The position numbers and the translations under genes were made by a program. Source: Halomonas sp. Bachu 37 (GTDB lineage Bacteria; Pseudomonadota; Gammaproteobacteria; Pseudomonadales; Halomonadaceae). Taken from it: 64,000 nucleotides of DNA. The notes below the pieces were generated by a model, which was given only the letters and a program-made list of their open reading frames with translations, did no database searches and was not told where the DNA came from. The stretch is taken from assembly GCF_039691755.1 (NCBI RefSeq), contig NZ_CP137552.1:1674001-1738000 (forward strand). The letters run 5' to 3'. Positions 43,295 through 52,875 of this stretch are shown one piece after another; position 1 is the stretch's first letter; each line of letters starts with the position of its first letter.

Positions 43295-44010
43295 GCCGGT
43301 ACCTCGCTGGGTTCGAACGCCGCCAGACGGCCTTCCTCGAGTTGCAGGCAGCGGTCGCAGCGGCTGGCCAGGGCATGGTCGTGGGTGACCAGAATCAGGG
43401 TGGTGCCGATTTCGCGGTTCAACGAGAACAGCAGCTCGATCACCTTGGCACCGGTCGCGGGGTCGAGGTTACCGGTGGGCTCATCGGCGAATACCAGTTC
43501 GGGGCTGGTGACGAAGGCTCGAGCAATCGCCACGCGCTGCTGCTCACCGCCGGAAAGCTGCTTGGGCAAGTGATCGAGGCGTTCGCCCAGGCCGACGCGG
43601 GTCAGCCACTCCCGGGCGTTCGCCTCGCTCCCGGCCTGGGGAGAAAGCTCCAGTGGCAACAGCACGTTTTCCAGGGCATTCAAGGTGGGAAGAAGCTGGA
43701 AGTTCTGGAACACGAAACCGACCCGCCCCGCGCGCAGTCCGGCGCGCCCGTCTTCATCCAGTTGGCTCAGCTGGTGGCCGAACAGGGCCAGTTCGCCGTC
43801 ACTGGGGGTATCGAGCCCGGCAAGCAACCCTAGCAGCGTGGATTTGCCCGCCCCGCTGCGCCCCAGTATCGCCACGCTTTCACCGGGATAGACACTCAAT
43901 GACAAGTCTTGCAGGATCGTCAGGCGACGCTCGCCGCTGTCGACCTGCTTGGTCAGCCCTTGAGCGTGTAAGATGGGGGTTTGGCGGGTTTTATTGGAGG
44001 ATATGGACAT
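43291..44010 (-). CDS. ABC transporter ATPase (YbbA type)
   Basis: A 239-residue ATPase: Walker A GRSGAGKST, Q-loop FVFQNFQLLPTLNALENVLL, signature LSGGEQQRVAIARAF, Walker B LVFADEPTGNLD. It belongs to the LolD/MacB-like group and pairs with the FtsX-type permease next to it. The start is given as the ATG at 44010, which shares two bases with the tesA start on the other strand; an ATG at 44022 is also possible. As in E. coli, ybbA and tesA are divergent neighbours. Confidence 0.88.
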   Translation of the reverse strand: MSISSNKTRQTPILHAQGLTKQVDSGERRLTILQDLSLSVYPGESVAILGRSGAGKSTLLGLLAGLDTPSDGELALFGHQLSQLDEDGRAGLRAGRVGFVFQNFQLLPTLNALENVLLPLELSPQAGSEANAREWLTRVGLGERLDHLPKQLSGGEQQRVAIARAFVTSPELVFADEPTGNLDPATGAKVIELLFSLNREIGTTLILVTHDHALASRCDRCLQLEEGRLAAFEPSEVPA

Positions 44011-44692
44011 GAAGATAGGCATCCCTGTGACATGGCGGAAACAATGGCTAGCGGCATCCATGTGCCTGTTCTTGCTGGCTACCACCGCGATTTTCGCTGC
44101 GGGTACGGCACACGCCGAGTCGCGCCCCACCCTGCTGATCATGGGTGACAGTTTGAGTGCCGCCTATGGTATCGAGCAAGAGCAGGGGTGGGTGAACCTT
44201 CTGGCGCAACGCCTGGACGACGACGCGCGTGTCGTCAACGCCAGCATCAGTGGCGAAACCACCTCGGGAGGCGCCGAGCGCTTTCCCCGACTGCTGGAGG
44301 AGTACTCACCCGATATCGTTCTGCTCGAACTTGGCGGTAACGATGGCTTGCGCGGCTTGCCCCCGGGCCAGATGCGCGGACATCTCGCCACGATGATAGA
44401 GGCCGCCCAACAGGCCGAGGCCAATGTCCTGCTGCTGGGTATCGACATCCCGCCCAATTACGGTCAAGCCTACCGCGATGCTTTCACCGGGGTATACCAC
44501 GAACTGGCAGCGGACTACGATATCGACCTGGTACCCTTTCTGCTGGAAGGGATCGCACTCGATACACAGTTGATGCAAGGCGACGGCGTTCATCCCACCG
44601 CTTCGGCCCAACCCAGAATACTCGACAATGTCTGGCCGGCGCTGGAGCCACTTCTGGAAATGCATTTATCGGCAGACGCCACTAGCCTATGA
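44009..44692 (+). CDS. tesA: Acyl-CoA thioesterase I / lysophospholipase (TesA)
   Basis: A 227-residue periplasmic SGNH-hydrolase: signal peptide (ASMCLFLLATTAIFAAGTAHA), block I GDSLSAAYG with the nucleophilic Ser, block III GGNDGL, and block V DGVHPT with Asp and His. It cleaves acyl thioesters and lysophospholipids. ATG 44009 is chosen because GGAGG lies eight bases upstream; an ATG at 44003 is too close to it. A hairpin at 44705-44727 follows the stop. Confidence 0.93.
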   Translation: MKIGIPVTWRKQWLAASMCLFLLATTAIFAAGTAHAESRPTLLIMGDSLSAAYGIEQEQGWVNLLAQRLDDDARVVNASISGETTSGGAERFPRLLEEYSPDIVLLELGGNDGLRGLPPGQMRGHLATMIEAAQQAEANVLLLGIDIPPNYGQAYRDAFTGVYHELAADYDIDLVPFLLEGIALDTQLMQGDGVHPTASAQPRILDNVWPALEPLLEMHLSADATSL

Positions 44693-44704
44693 TGACGAGT
44701 CAAG

Positions 44705-44727
44705 GAGATTGGCTTCAGCCGAATCTC
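44705..44727 (+). terminator. Hairpin after tesA
   Basis: GAGATT-GGCT pairs with AGCC-(G)-AATCTC around a short loop. It has no T tract, so termination is uncertain; it separates tesA from lapG. Confidence 0.35.
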
Positions 44728-44782
44728 TTACGGATCTCGTTGATCACGCTGCAATTTTCATACTTTTTACCCACGGTACTCG

Positions 44783-45490
44783 ATGTTTTCAAACCGCCCT
44801 TCTATCGCTTATTCTCCCGGACGCCGTCGTTTTTTGACGGGCCTTGCCGCGAGTTTGTGCCTGGGCGCTTTAGGGCTGAAAACGCAAACGTTGCAGGCCG
44901 ATATGTCGCCGTCACGCCTGCGCCAACACATGCAGCAGCAGTTCGGCCAGGTAGGACTATCCATTCTCGAGGAGTGGCTTGCACTACTCGAGCAGCTACG
45001 CGATCAAGATATCCAGACCCGACTCAGAGAGGTAAATGCTTTCTTCAATCATCGTATTCGCTGGGTAGAGGATAATGTCGTCTGGGGTCAGGAAGACCAC
45101 TGGGCCACACCACTGGAGACCATGGGCAAGGGAGAAGGGGACTGCGAGGATTACTCGATTGCCAAATACATCACGTTAAAGCAGCTGGGTGTTCAGGGGG
45201 AACGCCTACGGATGATCTATGTTCGGGCTCGCATCGGGCGCAGCCAGATTACCCAGGCCCATATGGTGCTGGGTTATTACTCCACGCCGACTGCCGAGCC
45301 GTTGGTTCTCGATAACATCGTGCCGTCAATCACGCCCGCTTCTCAACGTACCGACCTTGACCCTCTGTTCAGTTTCAACAGTAGCGGTCTTTGGGCGGGG
45401 GGATCGTCGCAATCTAAGGCAGATCCTCTAGCGCGGCTATCACGCTGGCGTAGCGTCATTGAGCGTATGCAGACGCAGGGATTCATTTAA
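44783..45490 (+). CDS. lapG: LapG-type periplasmic cysteine protease
   Basis: A 235-residue transglutaminase-like protease that clips LapA-type adhesins from the surface when c-di-GMP is low. A twin-arginine-like signal (GRRRFLTGLAASLCLGALGL) precedes the mature part. The Cys-His-Asp triad is in GEGDCEDYSIAKY, QAHMVLGYY and LVLDNI. The family needs calcium; the WVEDNVVWGQEDHW and DCEDY regions fit that. The stop is 17 bases before lapD, so the two are one operon, and the adhesin with its TAAG site lies on the opposite strand downstream. Confidence 0.92.
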   Translation: MFSNRPSIAYSPGRRRFLTGLAASLCLGALGLKTQTLQADMSPSRLRQHMQQQFGQVGLSILEEWLALLEQLRDQDIQTRLREVNAFFNHRIRWVEDNVVWGQEDHWATPLETMGKGEGDCEDYSIAKYITLKQLGVQGERLRMIYVRARIGRSQITQAHMVLGYYSTPTAEPLVLDNIVPSITPASQRTDLDPLFSFNSSGLWAGGSSQSKADPLARLSRWRSVIERMQTQGFI

Positions 45491-45507
45491 AGGGAGAATT
45501 AAAAAAC

Positions 45508-47403
45508 ATGACTCTGACAAAACAGCTGTGGTTAGCCATTCTGAGCTTGTTGCTGGTCTCGTTGCTGGGCAGCTTGTTGATCAGCGTGACCACCAGTCGC
45601 CACTATATGGAGCAGGAGATCCTGCTCAAGAATGCGGATAATGCCAACGCTCTGGCCCTGTCCATGAGCCAGCTGGAAAAAGACCCCGTCACCATGGAGC
45701 TTCTCTTGGCGGCGCAGTTCGATACCGGCCACTATCGTCGCATCGAGCTTTTCGATCCCGAGGGGGAAACTCTAATCAGCCGGACAGCGGGTGAGCGCAT
45801 CGCTAATGTGCCGGGCTGGTTCGTCGACATGGTTGACTTCGATGTTGCCGCCGGCACGGCTACCGTTCAAGACGGCTGGCGCCAATACGGCACTCTGGAG
45901 CTACAGAGTGTGCATAGCTTCGCTTATCGTTCGCTCTGGAGAAGCATGCTGGAATTGAGTGGATGGTTCGCCCTCGCGGGCCTTTTCAGCTTGCTGCTTG
46001 CTGCACTCCTGGTCAGCCGGATCAAGCGCCCCTTGGCGACCGTCATAAGCCAAGCCGAAGATATCAGCGCGAAACGTTTCACTACCGTTGCCGAGCCTCG
46101 TATTCGGGAGCTGCGCCAGGTGGTGAGAGCCATGAATGCGCTTTCCGCCAACGTTCGTGCCATGCTGAGTAAAGAAGGCAGAAAACTGGAAGAGCTGCGC
46201 CGTCAATTACAACATGATCGCGTTACCGGCCTGCTGAATCGGGCGACATTCATCGAGCGGTTTACCACTTATCTCGACAGTAACGATCGCCGGGCCACCG
46301 GCATTCTTCTGCTGGTGCGGGTGGAAAACCTGGATGAAATGAATGAACAAGTGGGCCATGCTGAAACCGACCAAATGCTCCAGGATCTGGCAAAGCAACT
46401 GGAGAAGCTTGGACGCCAGTACAGCGACTTTTTAACGGGGCGCATGAATGGACGCGATTTCGCGCTGCTGATTCCCTGCACTGACGAGCTGGATAAAATA
46501 ACCAGTAGCCTCAAGCTGGCCCTGAGCATGATACAGAAAAGGCAGAAGGACTTTTCCATTCGCTTCCCTGCCGCCGTGGTCGATTATGCGCAGAATGATA
46601 ATCGTGGCGAACTACTGGCAACCCTGGATGATGCGTTGGCGACGGCGGAAAACGACGTAACTCAACAAATCGTCATTCGTCATCGTGAGCGCACGGTACT
46701 GTTTAATACCCATGCGGAATGGCGCACCGCACTGGAAGAAGCTATCGCTTACGGGCCGAAAATCGAGCAGTTCCCCGTTACCACACCGCAAGGGGACGTA
46801 CTCCATTACGAGAGTCCGGCACGCCTTAAATTACGTGATCAGTGGTATACCGCGGGGATATTCATTCCGTGGATAGCGCGCCTTAACCTGGAGCCTACCC
46901 TCGATCTGGCTGTTATCGACACCGCTCTTGAGACCATGACGGAAGATGGCGTTTCCATCGGCATCAATCTATCGATTGCCTCCATCAAGGATGCTTCATT
47001 CGTCATGGCGCTGAGAGCCCGGCTTGACGCCCAGCCGGCACTTGCCAAAAAGCTGTGGTTTGAAGTACCGGCCTCACTTGATACCCATGACATTCAAAGC
47101 TTTCGCAACCTCTGCCAGAACTTGCGCCCCCTGGGCTGCAAATTCGGTATCGAGCATGTCAGCGCCGAATTTACCAAGCTCGCTGAGCTGCACGACCTCG
47201 GCCTGGCTTATCTCAAGATCGATAGCAGCTTGATTCGCAATCTGCATACTTCCCCCGAACAGCAAAGCATCGTGCGCGGCATCGCAACGCTATGTCATTC
47301 ACTCGACATGCTGGTGATCGGCGAGGGGGTCGAAAATCAGAAAGAACTGGTCTGCCTGTTCAGGTCGGGAGTCGACGGTGCAACTGGCCCTGCCGTGAAC
47401 TGA
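45508..47403 (+). CDS. lapD: LapD-type c-di-GMP receptor
   Basis: A 631-residue inner-membrane receptor that binds c-di-GMP inside and holds LapG outside. Order: TM1 (about 8-28), periplasmic LapD domain (30-150), TM2 (about 150-172), HAMP (170-225), GGDEF-like domain and EAL-like domain. Both catalytic motifs are degenerate: the GGDEF position reads RMNGRDF and the EAL position ESPARL, as expected for a receptor without enzyme activity. The C-terminal EGVENQKEL...GATGPAV is intact, so the gene is full length. AAGGGAG lies 11 bases before the ATG. Confidence 0.92.
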   Translation: MTLTKQLWLAILSLLLVSLLGSLLISVTTSRHYMEQEILLKNADNANALALSMSQLEKDPVTMELLLAAQFDTGHYRRIELFDPEGETLISRTAGERIANVPGWFVDMVDFDVAAGTATVQDGWRQYGTLELQSVHSFAYRSLWRSMLELSGWFALAGLFSLLLAALLVSRIKRPLATVISQAEDISAKRFTTVAEPRIRELRQVVRAMNALSANVRAMLSKEGRKLEELRRQLQHDRVTGLLNRATFIERFTTYLDSNDRRATGILLLVRVENLDEMNEQVGHAETDQMLQDLAKQLEKLGRQYSDFLTGRMNGRDFALLIPCTDELDKITSSLKLALSMIQKRQKDFSIRFPAAVVDYAQNDNRGELLATLDDALATAENDVTQQIVIRHRERTVLFNTHAEWRTALEEAIAYGPKIEQFPVTTPQGDVLHYESPARLKLRDQWYTAGIFIPWIARLNLEPTLDLAVIDTALETMTEDGVSIGINLSIASIKDASFVMALRARLDAQPALAKKLWFEVPASLDTHDIQSFRNLCQNLRPLGCKFGIEHVSAEFTKLAELHDLGLAYLKIDSSLIRNLHTSPEQQSIVRGIATLCHSLDMLVIGEGVENQKELVCLFRSGVDGATGPAVN

Positions 47404-47448
47404 ATCTTGTCACTCACCAAGTCACCCACCAATAAAACCAAACTTGGA

Positions 47449-47484
47449 GATAACGATACGATTACGTCAAATCGTATCGTTATC
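47449..47484. terminator. Perfect 15-bp hairpin at the lapD / small-gene junction
   Basis: GATAACGATACGATT and AATCGTATCGTTATC form a perfect stem around ACGTCA (47464-47469). The loop holds the TGA stop of the minus-strand gene, and the stem encodes its last residues (DNDTI). It probably terminates both lapD and the small gene, though T tracts are poor. Confidence 0.6.
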
Positions 47485-47790
47485 GCCACCCAGCAAGTTG
47501 AAATTGTTTTTCACACGCAATGATTTTCGCTTCATCACTTTCTGTTGGGCGGCTTCAGGCAATTCCATGAAATTGATGACGCCCTTCTCCAGCAGCACTT
47601 CCAGGATATCTTCCAGTACTCGAACAAATTCTAGATCCGATGCCAGGAAATTGGCCGACGCATCAGGGTTATCGGTAAGAAATGCCAGGACCTCGGGGGA
47701 TTCAGCAGCAATCGATTCACTACTGTCAGCGATAGGTGTACGGCTGATCATGATGATTTCACCGTCCGCGTTTCTTTTGGCATAGAGCAT
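47467..47790 (-). CDS. Small conserved protein next to lap genes
   Basis: A 107-residue protein (LYAKRNADGEIIMISRTPIA; ADSSESIAAESPEVLAFLTD; FVRVLEDILEVLLEKGVINF; LPEAAQQKVMKRKSLR). From memory it belongs to a small family found beside lapD-type genes in pseudomonads and misleadingly labelled 'tryptophan synthase beta-like'. No signal peptide or membrane helix is seen; it appears cytoplasmic. It lies between the adhesin gene and lapD. Its function is unknown, but the steady company suggests a part in Lap signalling. Confidence 0.7.
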   Translation of the reverse strand: MLYAKRNADGEIIMISRTPIADSSESIAAESPEVLAFLTDNPDASANFLASDLEFVRVLEDILEVLLEKGVINFMELPEAAQQKVMKRKSLRVKNNFNLLGGDNDTI

Positions 47791-47821
47791 GCCATCCCCC
47801 TTATGCTTGGTACGTTGTTAT

Positions 47822-47848
47822 AAAAAACCGCCCCTTTTCAGGGGCGGT
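47822..47848 (-). terminator. Rho-independent terminator of the adhesin gene
   Basis: On the minus strand ACCGCCCC-TGAAAA-GGGGCGGT is followed by TTTTTTA. It lies about 32 bases after the adhesin stop at 47880. A classical strong terminator. Confidence 0.9.
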
Positions 47849-47879
47849 TAATTACATCATATATTCCAATGGATGTGGA

Positions 47880-50800
47880 TCATTGGTCGATTTTCGGCTG
47901 TTCAGTAGTCTCTATGGTGGGAGCAGCATCGGGGCTAAAGTGGCTCACATCGCCCCCCGCTGAATTCGTGGGCTGATCCGCACTTTCCTGTTCGCCCCTC
48001 GCCCCGGTGACCGCTTCGGAAGCCTCGTCTTCGGCGTCAGCCAAGCCAACAAGATCCGCCAAGCTCTCCTCATCGTCCAGCTCGAGTATCTCCGAAAGCA
48101 CGAGGTTATCTTTGCCATCGAATTCAGCGTTTTCAACCTCATCCCCCTCAGCCATATCCGAGCCAAGCTGTTCATTCACGCCCAACGGAATAACATCTTC
48201 CTCACCCCCTAGATAGAAAGAGCTTTTAGTGAACATCTGGCTTTCGCTTTCACCGTCAGCTTGGGTTCCATATCTGAAGCTTGATGTTTCATTCGTATCA
48301 TTTTCCGGCTCGTGACCTGCAGTGCGCATATTTTCCGTTACGGTCTCTGTCATTACCGTATTTCCATCACTACGCTTGCCATCATCACTGTTTTCCTCGG
48401 TGGACACTGCCGGGACAGGCACATCCGTATGCGAATCGGCCTGGCCGATGATTACTTCGACAGTTTCGCTTGGTGTACCGTCCTCATCCGTCACGAAGTA
48501 GGTGAACGTGCTATCGGGCAGTTCCTTGTAATCGATCGATTGGATGAAATAGTCACTGCTATCGCTGCTGTCATTGTCATCCGGGCCACTCACATACTCG
48601 GTCGCCCCGAAACGTAGCTGATCGAATACGACACCGTTCAGCGAAAACGAACCGCTACCGGAACCGCTTCCTTCGCTCGTATCGAAGCCATCAGCCGGAG
48701 TGAAAGTGATATTGCCTTGACTATTGGACGCGCTGCTTCCCGAGAATGTCCAGCTTCCCACCTTGTTTCCACCTAGGTAGGCATCCACGGTTCCGACTTC
48801 TTTCTCACTGAAGATCAGTCGGCTGACGGTTATTTCCGCTTCCGCGACGGCCTTGCCGAAATCAACGACGATCTGCTCGGACTCGCCATTGCGATAACCG
48901 AGCTGTTGTGGTTCCTGTCTCTGGTTTTCGGCATCTCCATCGACCCCCATGCCATCGTTGGTGAACGTCAGCGGTGCTTCGGTTCCGTCGAAGTCGATGC
49001 CGTATACATTTACATCGAACTCACCGTTTACATCTTTTGGTTGCCAATCATTCAGACTCGCCCCGGCGCCGCCTAGCGTCTTGCTCTCCAGAGCCTGCAG
49101 CTGCTCGGAAGTTACCGTCCAATAAAGCTCGGACTGGGCGTTGAAGGTATCACCATCACTCACTTGCTGATAGCCGGTGTCGGGATTCGCCTTCAGATAC
49201 AAGGTGCCATAGGAAGGCAGGCTGTCCAGGGTAAAGACCAGGTCGCTTTCGCTGGTGCTGTCATCGCTGCCACCCAGCGTGGGGGGATTTTCCTGTTTAC
49301 CTACGGTGAAGTGCCTGGAAAGCACGATGTTGTCGGGCTGCCCATCAAAGAGGTTTGACGATTCGAACTCAGCATTCGTGGCGACTGGATCAGCAACGGG
49401 AGCCTCATTGTCCGCGTCTGGTGTGGTGTCTGTCTCGCCCCCAGGCACTTCAGTGGTCGTTTGTGGCTTACCAATCAAAACGGTTACTGCATCGCTTTCA
49501 TTACCAGCCGCATCAATGACCTTATACTTAAAATCAGCATCTGGTATGAGCTTGTAATTGATAGACGAAATGAAATAATCACTGCTGTCGCCCGTAGTAG
49601 AGCTGTAGCCATTTGCATAATCATTGGCAGTGAAACGCAGTTGATCGAAGGCAACGTCTTTAAGCGTGAGACTATTATTCTGAAGAATAAAATCCACTGC
49701 GCTCTCGCCGAGCATTGCGCCAGGTGTATTGCTGAATGTCCACTCGCCAACGATTTCATCATGCAGATAGGCAGTGACTGAGCCAACCTCGCCTTCATCT
49801 TCTATCAAGTTAGCAATGTTTACGGTTGCTTCCCCGACAGGCTCTCTGAAGTTGAATATCAATTCCTCCGAGGCGTCTTCACCACGATGCCCCAATTGTT
49901 CAGGTACTTGTTGCTGTGTGCCTGTATTGTCGCGAACACCAAGGTACCCACGGCCATCAACCGATAGCAGGTTCTCGTCTTTGATGCCAAAGAGATTATA
50001 GGAATATATATCCACCCCATTGGATTGCCACTCCTCGACGTCACTACCGCTGACAGTGCTGGTAGTAGCGTCTTTGATCTCCTCTGCAAGCTCATCCTTG
50101 CTAACTGACCAGTAGAACTCCGCATCAGTATCGAAACTCCCTTCAGTTCCAACTTCAACGTAATCATGATCAGTTCCGCTTCCATCTTTATCGATATACA
50201 GCGTACCGAATGAAGGCATATCGGTAAGGACAAAAGTCAAGGCATCTTCAGTATCGCCCTCTTCGTCCACCCCACCCAAGGATGGGTCTTGTTCGAATAC
50301 AGTTGGGTCAATTTCAAAGCCGCCCTCATCCAGCTGGTCTACACCTTCACCTACGGTAAAGGATTTGAACAGAACTTGGTTGTCTCGCCCGACAGGGTTA
50401 TCAGCGCCAAACTCTGCGGCTGTGAGCACAGGGTCAGCAATAGGGGCGGTGGTGTCGAGGTTCACGCTGTAGTCGCGGCTGGCATCGGCGCTAAATTCGT
50501 TACCGGCCTCGTCGGTGCCGGTGACGTTGGCGTCGACCGTGTCATTGTCAACCAGGACCGATCCGGGCACACCGATAGAATAGTTGCCGTCGGCATCCAC
50601 TGCGCCGGTATATTCATTCTCCCCGATGGTCAGGGTGACGGTGTCGCCTTCGGTGGCATCGCCACCGACGGTGCCGGTGATGGCGATGGTCTGGCCCGCT
50701 TCGGTCTCGTTGATGGTGTTGTCATCGGTGACCGGATCGATAGCGATCGTGGCACTGGAGTCGGTATCGACACCGTAGTCGCGCTCAGCGTCGGCGCTGA

Positions 50801-52706
50801 AGGCATTGCCGTTCTCATCGTTGCCGGACACCGTGGCATTGACCGTGTCGTTGGCGGCCAGGACATCCCCGTCGACGTCGATCGAGTAGTTGCCGGCGGC
50901 ATCGACCTGGCCGCTGTATTCGTTCTCACCGATGGTCAGGGTGACGGTGTCACCTTCGGCGGCATCGCCACTCACGCTACCGGTGATCGCAATCGTCTGA
51001 CCCGCTTCGGTCTCGTTGACGGTGTTGTCGTCCGTCACCGGATCGATGGTAATGCCGGCGTCCGCCGTAGTATCGACGTTGTAGTCGCGGCTGTTATCCG
51101 CGCTGAATTCGTTGCCCGCGTCGTCGGTGCCGGTGACATTGGCTTCGATGGTGTCGTTTTCAGCGAGTACATCGCCGTCAACGTCGATGGCATAGTTGCC
51201 GTCGGCATCGACCTGGCCGCTGTATTCGTTCTCACCGATGGTCAGGGTGACGGTGTCCCCTTCGGCGGCATCGCCTGAGACGCTACCGGTGATCGTGATG
51301 GTCTGACCAGCTTCAGTCTCGTTGACGGTGTTGTCTTCCGTGACCGGGTCGATGGTAATGCCGGCTTCGGCGGTGGTATCGACGCTGTAGTCGCGTGTCT
51401 CGGTGGCGGTCTGGCTGTTACCTACGGCGTCGGTCGCAGTCACGCTGGCGTCAACGCTGGTATCGGCGACCAGATCGGCTGTGAGCACGTCGATGCTGTA
51501 GCCCAGGTTGCCCTGGCCGTCGTCGGCCACGTCACCGGTGTAGTCGGTGCCGTTCACGCTGAGGGTGACTTCGTCACCCGCCACCACGTCACCGCTTACC
51601 GTGCCGGTGATGGTGGTGTTGGTTTGCTCAGCTTCGTCGGCGTTGATCATGTCGTCATCGGCGATGTCATCGATGGTGATGCCGGCGGCGATCTCGGTGT
51701 CGACGCTGTAGTCGCGATCGGCATCGGCGCTGTAAGTGTTGCCGGCAGCGTCGCTACCGGTGACGTTGGCCGTGACGGTGTCGTTGTCAGCCAGGAGCGA
51801 GCCGGGGACGTCGATGGCGTAGACCAGGCTGCCGTCTTCGGCGACGGTGACTTGACCCTCAAAGGTGCTCTCGCCCACGGTCAGGGTGACGGTGTCTCCT
51901 TCGCGGGCGTCGCCACCGACCGTGCCGATGATGGCAATGATCTGGCTCGCTTCGGTCTCGTTTATCACATCGTCACCAGCGATGGTGTCGATGGTAATCG
52001 TGGCAACTAATTCTACCGGACCGGGGCCTGGATCAGGAGTCGGCTCCGGAGTGGGGTCCGGGTCAGGTGTTGGCTCCGGTTCCGGCTCTGGAGTGGGGTC
52101 CGGATCAGGCGTCGGTTCCGGCTCTGGAGTGGGGTCTGGATCAGGAGTTGGTTCGGGCTCCGGTTCGGGCTCCGGCTCTGGCTCTGGTTCGGGCTCATCG
52201 GTCTCCTCTTCGGTGAAGGCTGCCAGCTCCACACCGCCGGAATCGATGATATCCTGGGTTTCGAGATCCGGACCACTGAAGGCGAAGGCTTGCGGATCGG
52301 TGTCTTCGGCGATGCGGGCAACGCGAACGAAATCATGTCCTTCGCCACCTGCACCACCACCGGCACCAGCGCCGGCTGCCGTGGCGTCCAGAATCTCCAG
52401 CAGGTCGCCGTCTTCCTCTTCGAGTGCGGTCAGTAGCGCTTCGACATCCGCATCCGTGGCGCTGAAGTCTTCGGCGGCTACTGGCTGGCTGCTGTCCAGG
52501 TCCGATGTGATCGCGACTTCTTGCCCGCCTTCGATGACGGTCGGCGGCAAGCCATCGTCAAAGACGAGTTCGACCTGACCATCGGAGGAAGTGATGAGGA
52601 CATCGCCTTCCTGAAGTACATCACCGATGCTCAATTCACGCAGATTGCCGTTGATATCTCGCGCCCACGCTTGTCCTGTAATGGCAGTAACGGTTGCAAT
52701 GGCCAT
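47880..52706 (-). CDS. LapA/BapA-like giant surface adhesin (1608 aa)
   Basis: Residues 1-about 130 form the retention module ([20 protein letters not shown]...) that plugs the LapE-type channel; [12 protein letters not shown] at 107-118 holds the TAAG LapG cleavage site (about 109-112). An E/P/D/T-rich stalk follows (about 170-230). Five Ig-like repeats of about 100 residues come next ([20 protein letters not shown] type; 230-750), then two related domains of about 330 residues each (about 750-1080 and 1098-1427), and an acidic end with [21 protein letters not shown] see no classical RTX nonapeptides, unusual for the family. Expected to be exported by LapBCE and kept on the surface while LapD sequesters LapG. 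Confidence 0.88.
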   Translation of the reverse strand: MAIATVTAITGQAWARDINGNLRELSIGDVLQEGDVLITSSDGQVELVFDDGLPPTVIEGGQEVAITSDLDSSQPVAAEDFSATDADVEALLTALEEEDGDLLEILDATAAGAGAGGGAGGEGHDFVRVARIAEDTDPQAFAFSGPDLETQDIIDSGGVELAAFTEEETDEPEPEPEPEPEPEPEPTPDPDPTPEPEPTPDPDPTPEPEPEPTPDPDPTPEPTPDPGPGPVELVATITIDTIAGDDVINETEASQIIAIIGTVGGDAREGDTVTLTVGESTFEGQVTVAEDGSLVYAIDVPGSLLADNDTVTANVTGSDAAGNTYSADADRDYSVDTEIAAGITIDDIADDDMINADEAEQTNTTITGTVSGDVVAGDEVTLSVNGTDYTGDVADDGQGNLGYSIDVLTADLVADTSVDASVTATDAVGNSQTATETRDYSVDTTAEAGITIDPVTEDNTVNETEAGQTITITGSVSGDAAEGDTVTLTIGENEYSGQVDADGNYAIDVDGDVLAENDTIEANVTGTDDAGNEFSADNSRDYNVDTTADAGITIDPVTDDNTVNETEAGQTIAITGSVSGDAAEGDTVTLTIGENEYSGQVDAAGNYSIDVDGDVLAANDTVNATVSGNDENGNAFSADAERDYGVDTDSSATIAIDPVTDDNTINETEAGQTIAITGTVGGDATEGDTVTLTIGENEYTGAVDADGNYSIGVPGSVLVDNDTVDANVTGTDEAGNEFSADASRDYSVNLDTTAPIADPVLTAAEFGADNPVGRDNQVLFKSFTVGEGVDQLDEGGFEIDPTVFEQDPSLGGVDEEGDTEDALTFVLTDMPSFGTLYIDKDGSGTDHDYVEVGTEGSFDTDAEFYWSVSKDELAEEIKDATTSTVSGSDVEEWQSNGVDIYSYNLFGIKDENLLSVDGRGYLGVRDNTGTQQQVPEQLGHRGEDASEELIFNFREPVGEATVNIANLIEDEGEVGSVTAYLHDEIVGEWTFSNTPGAMLGESAVDFILQNNSLTLKDVAFDQLRFTANDYANGYSSTTGDSSDYFISSINYKLIPDADFKYKVIDAAGNESDAVTVLIGKPQTTTEVPGGETDTTPDADNEAPVADPVATNAEFESSNLFDGQPDNIVLSRHFTVGKQENPPTLGGSDDSTSESDLVFTLDSLPSYGTLYLKANPDTGYQQVSDGDTFNAQSELYWTVTSEQLQALESKTLGGAGASLNDWQPKDVNGEFDVNVYGIDFDGTEAPLTFTNDGMGVDGDAENQRQEPQQLGYRNGESEQIVVDFGKAVAEAEITVSRLIFSEKEVGTVDAYLGGNKVGSWTFSGSSASNSQGNITFTPADGFDTSEGSGSGSGSFSLNGVVFDQLRFGATEYVSGPDDNDSSDSSDYFIQSIDYKELPDSTFTYFVTDEDGTPSETVEVIIGQADSHTDVPVPAVSTEENSDDGKRSDGNTVMTETVTENMRTAGHEPENDTNETSSFRYGTQADGESESQMFTKSSFYLGGEEDVIPLGVNEQLGSDMAEGDEVENAEFDGKDNLVLSEILELDDEESLADLVGLADAEDEASEAVTGARGEQESADQPTNSAGGDVSHFSPDAAPTIETTEQPKIDQ
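50460..52010 (-). repeat. Five tandem Ig-like repeats in the adhesin gene
   Basis: About 300-bp units; the three at 50460-51380 are nearly identical in parts, for example around 50925 and 51225. Such units can expand or contract by recombination and may be collapsed in assemblies. Confidence 0.75.
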
Positions 52707-52875
52707 GAAGTTTCCTTACTTGAAGAGTGTGGAGACATGTCGCCGATTGCCTGCATCGAACACAGCGGAGCGACCTTTACGGTAAAACTAGTGAAGAAAA
52801 GCGAAGTTGAATATTGTACTGAAGGACAGGGGCAGCCAAGCTGGCCTCCCTGCCCCCTTTCGGGATCGTTTCCCC
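52707..52875. promoter_or_regulatory. Upstream region of the adhesin gene
   Basis: This 169-bp gap separates the LuxR-type gene from the adhesin. It contains a stem-forming stretch (GGGGCAG...CTGCCCC, about 52829-52855) that may end the lapEBC-luxR transcript, and AT-richer DNA near 52780-52820 that may hold the adhesin promoter. I could not pick a definite -35/-10. Confidence 0.35.

Noticed and set aside
42398..43573. Plus-strand open frame opposite the FtsX-type permease and YbbA-type ATPase
   Set aside because: Spans the junction of two well-supported minus-strand genes; composition is typical of antisense shadows (rich in Q, G, H, R).
52013..52200. Short tandem repeats that could look like a CRISPR array or minisatellite
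   Set aside because: They encode the E/P/D/T stalk of the adhesin in frame, and there are no spacers; no CRISPR array or cas gene was seen in the window.
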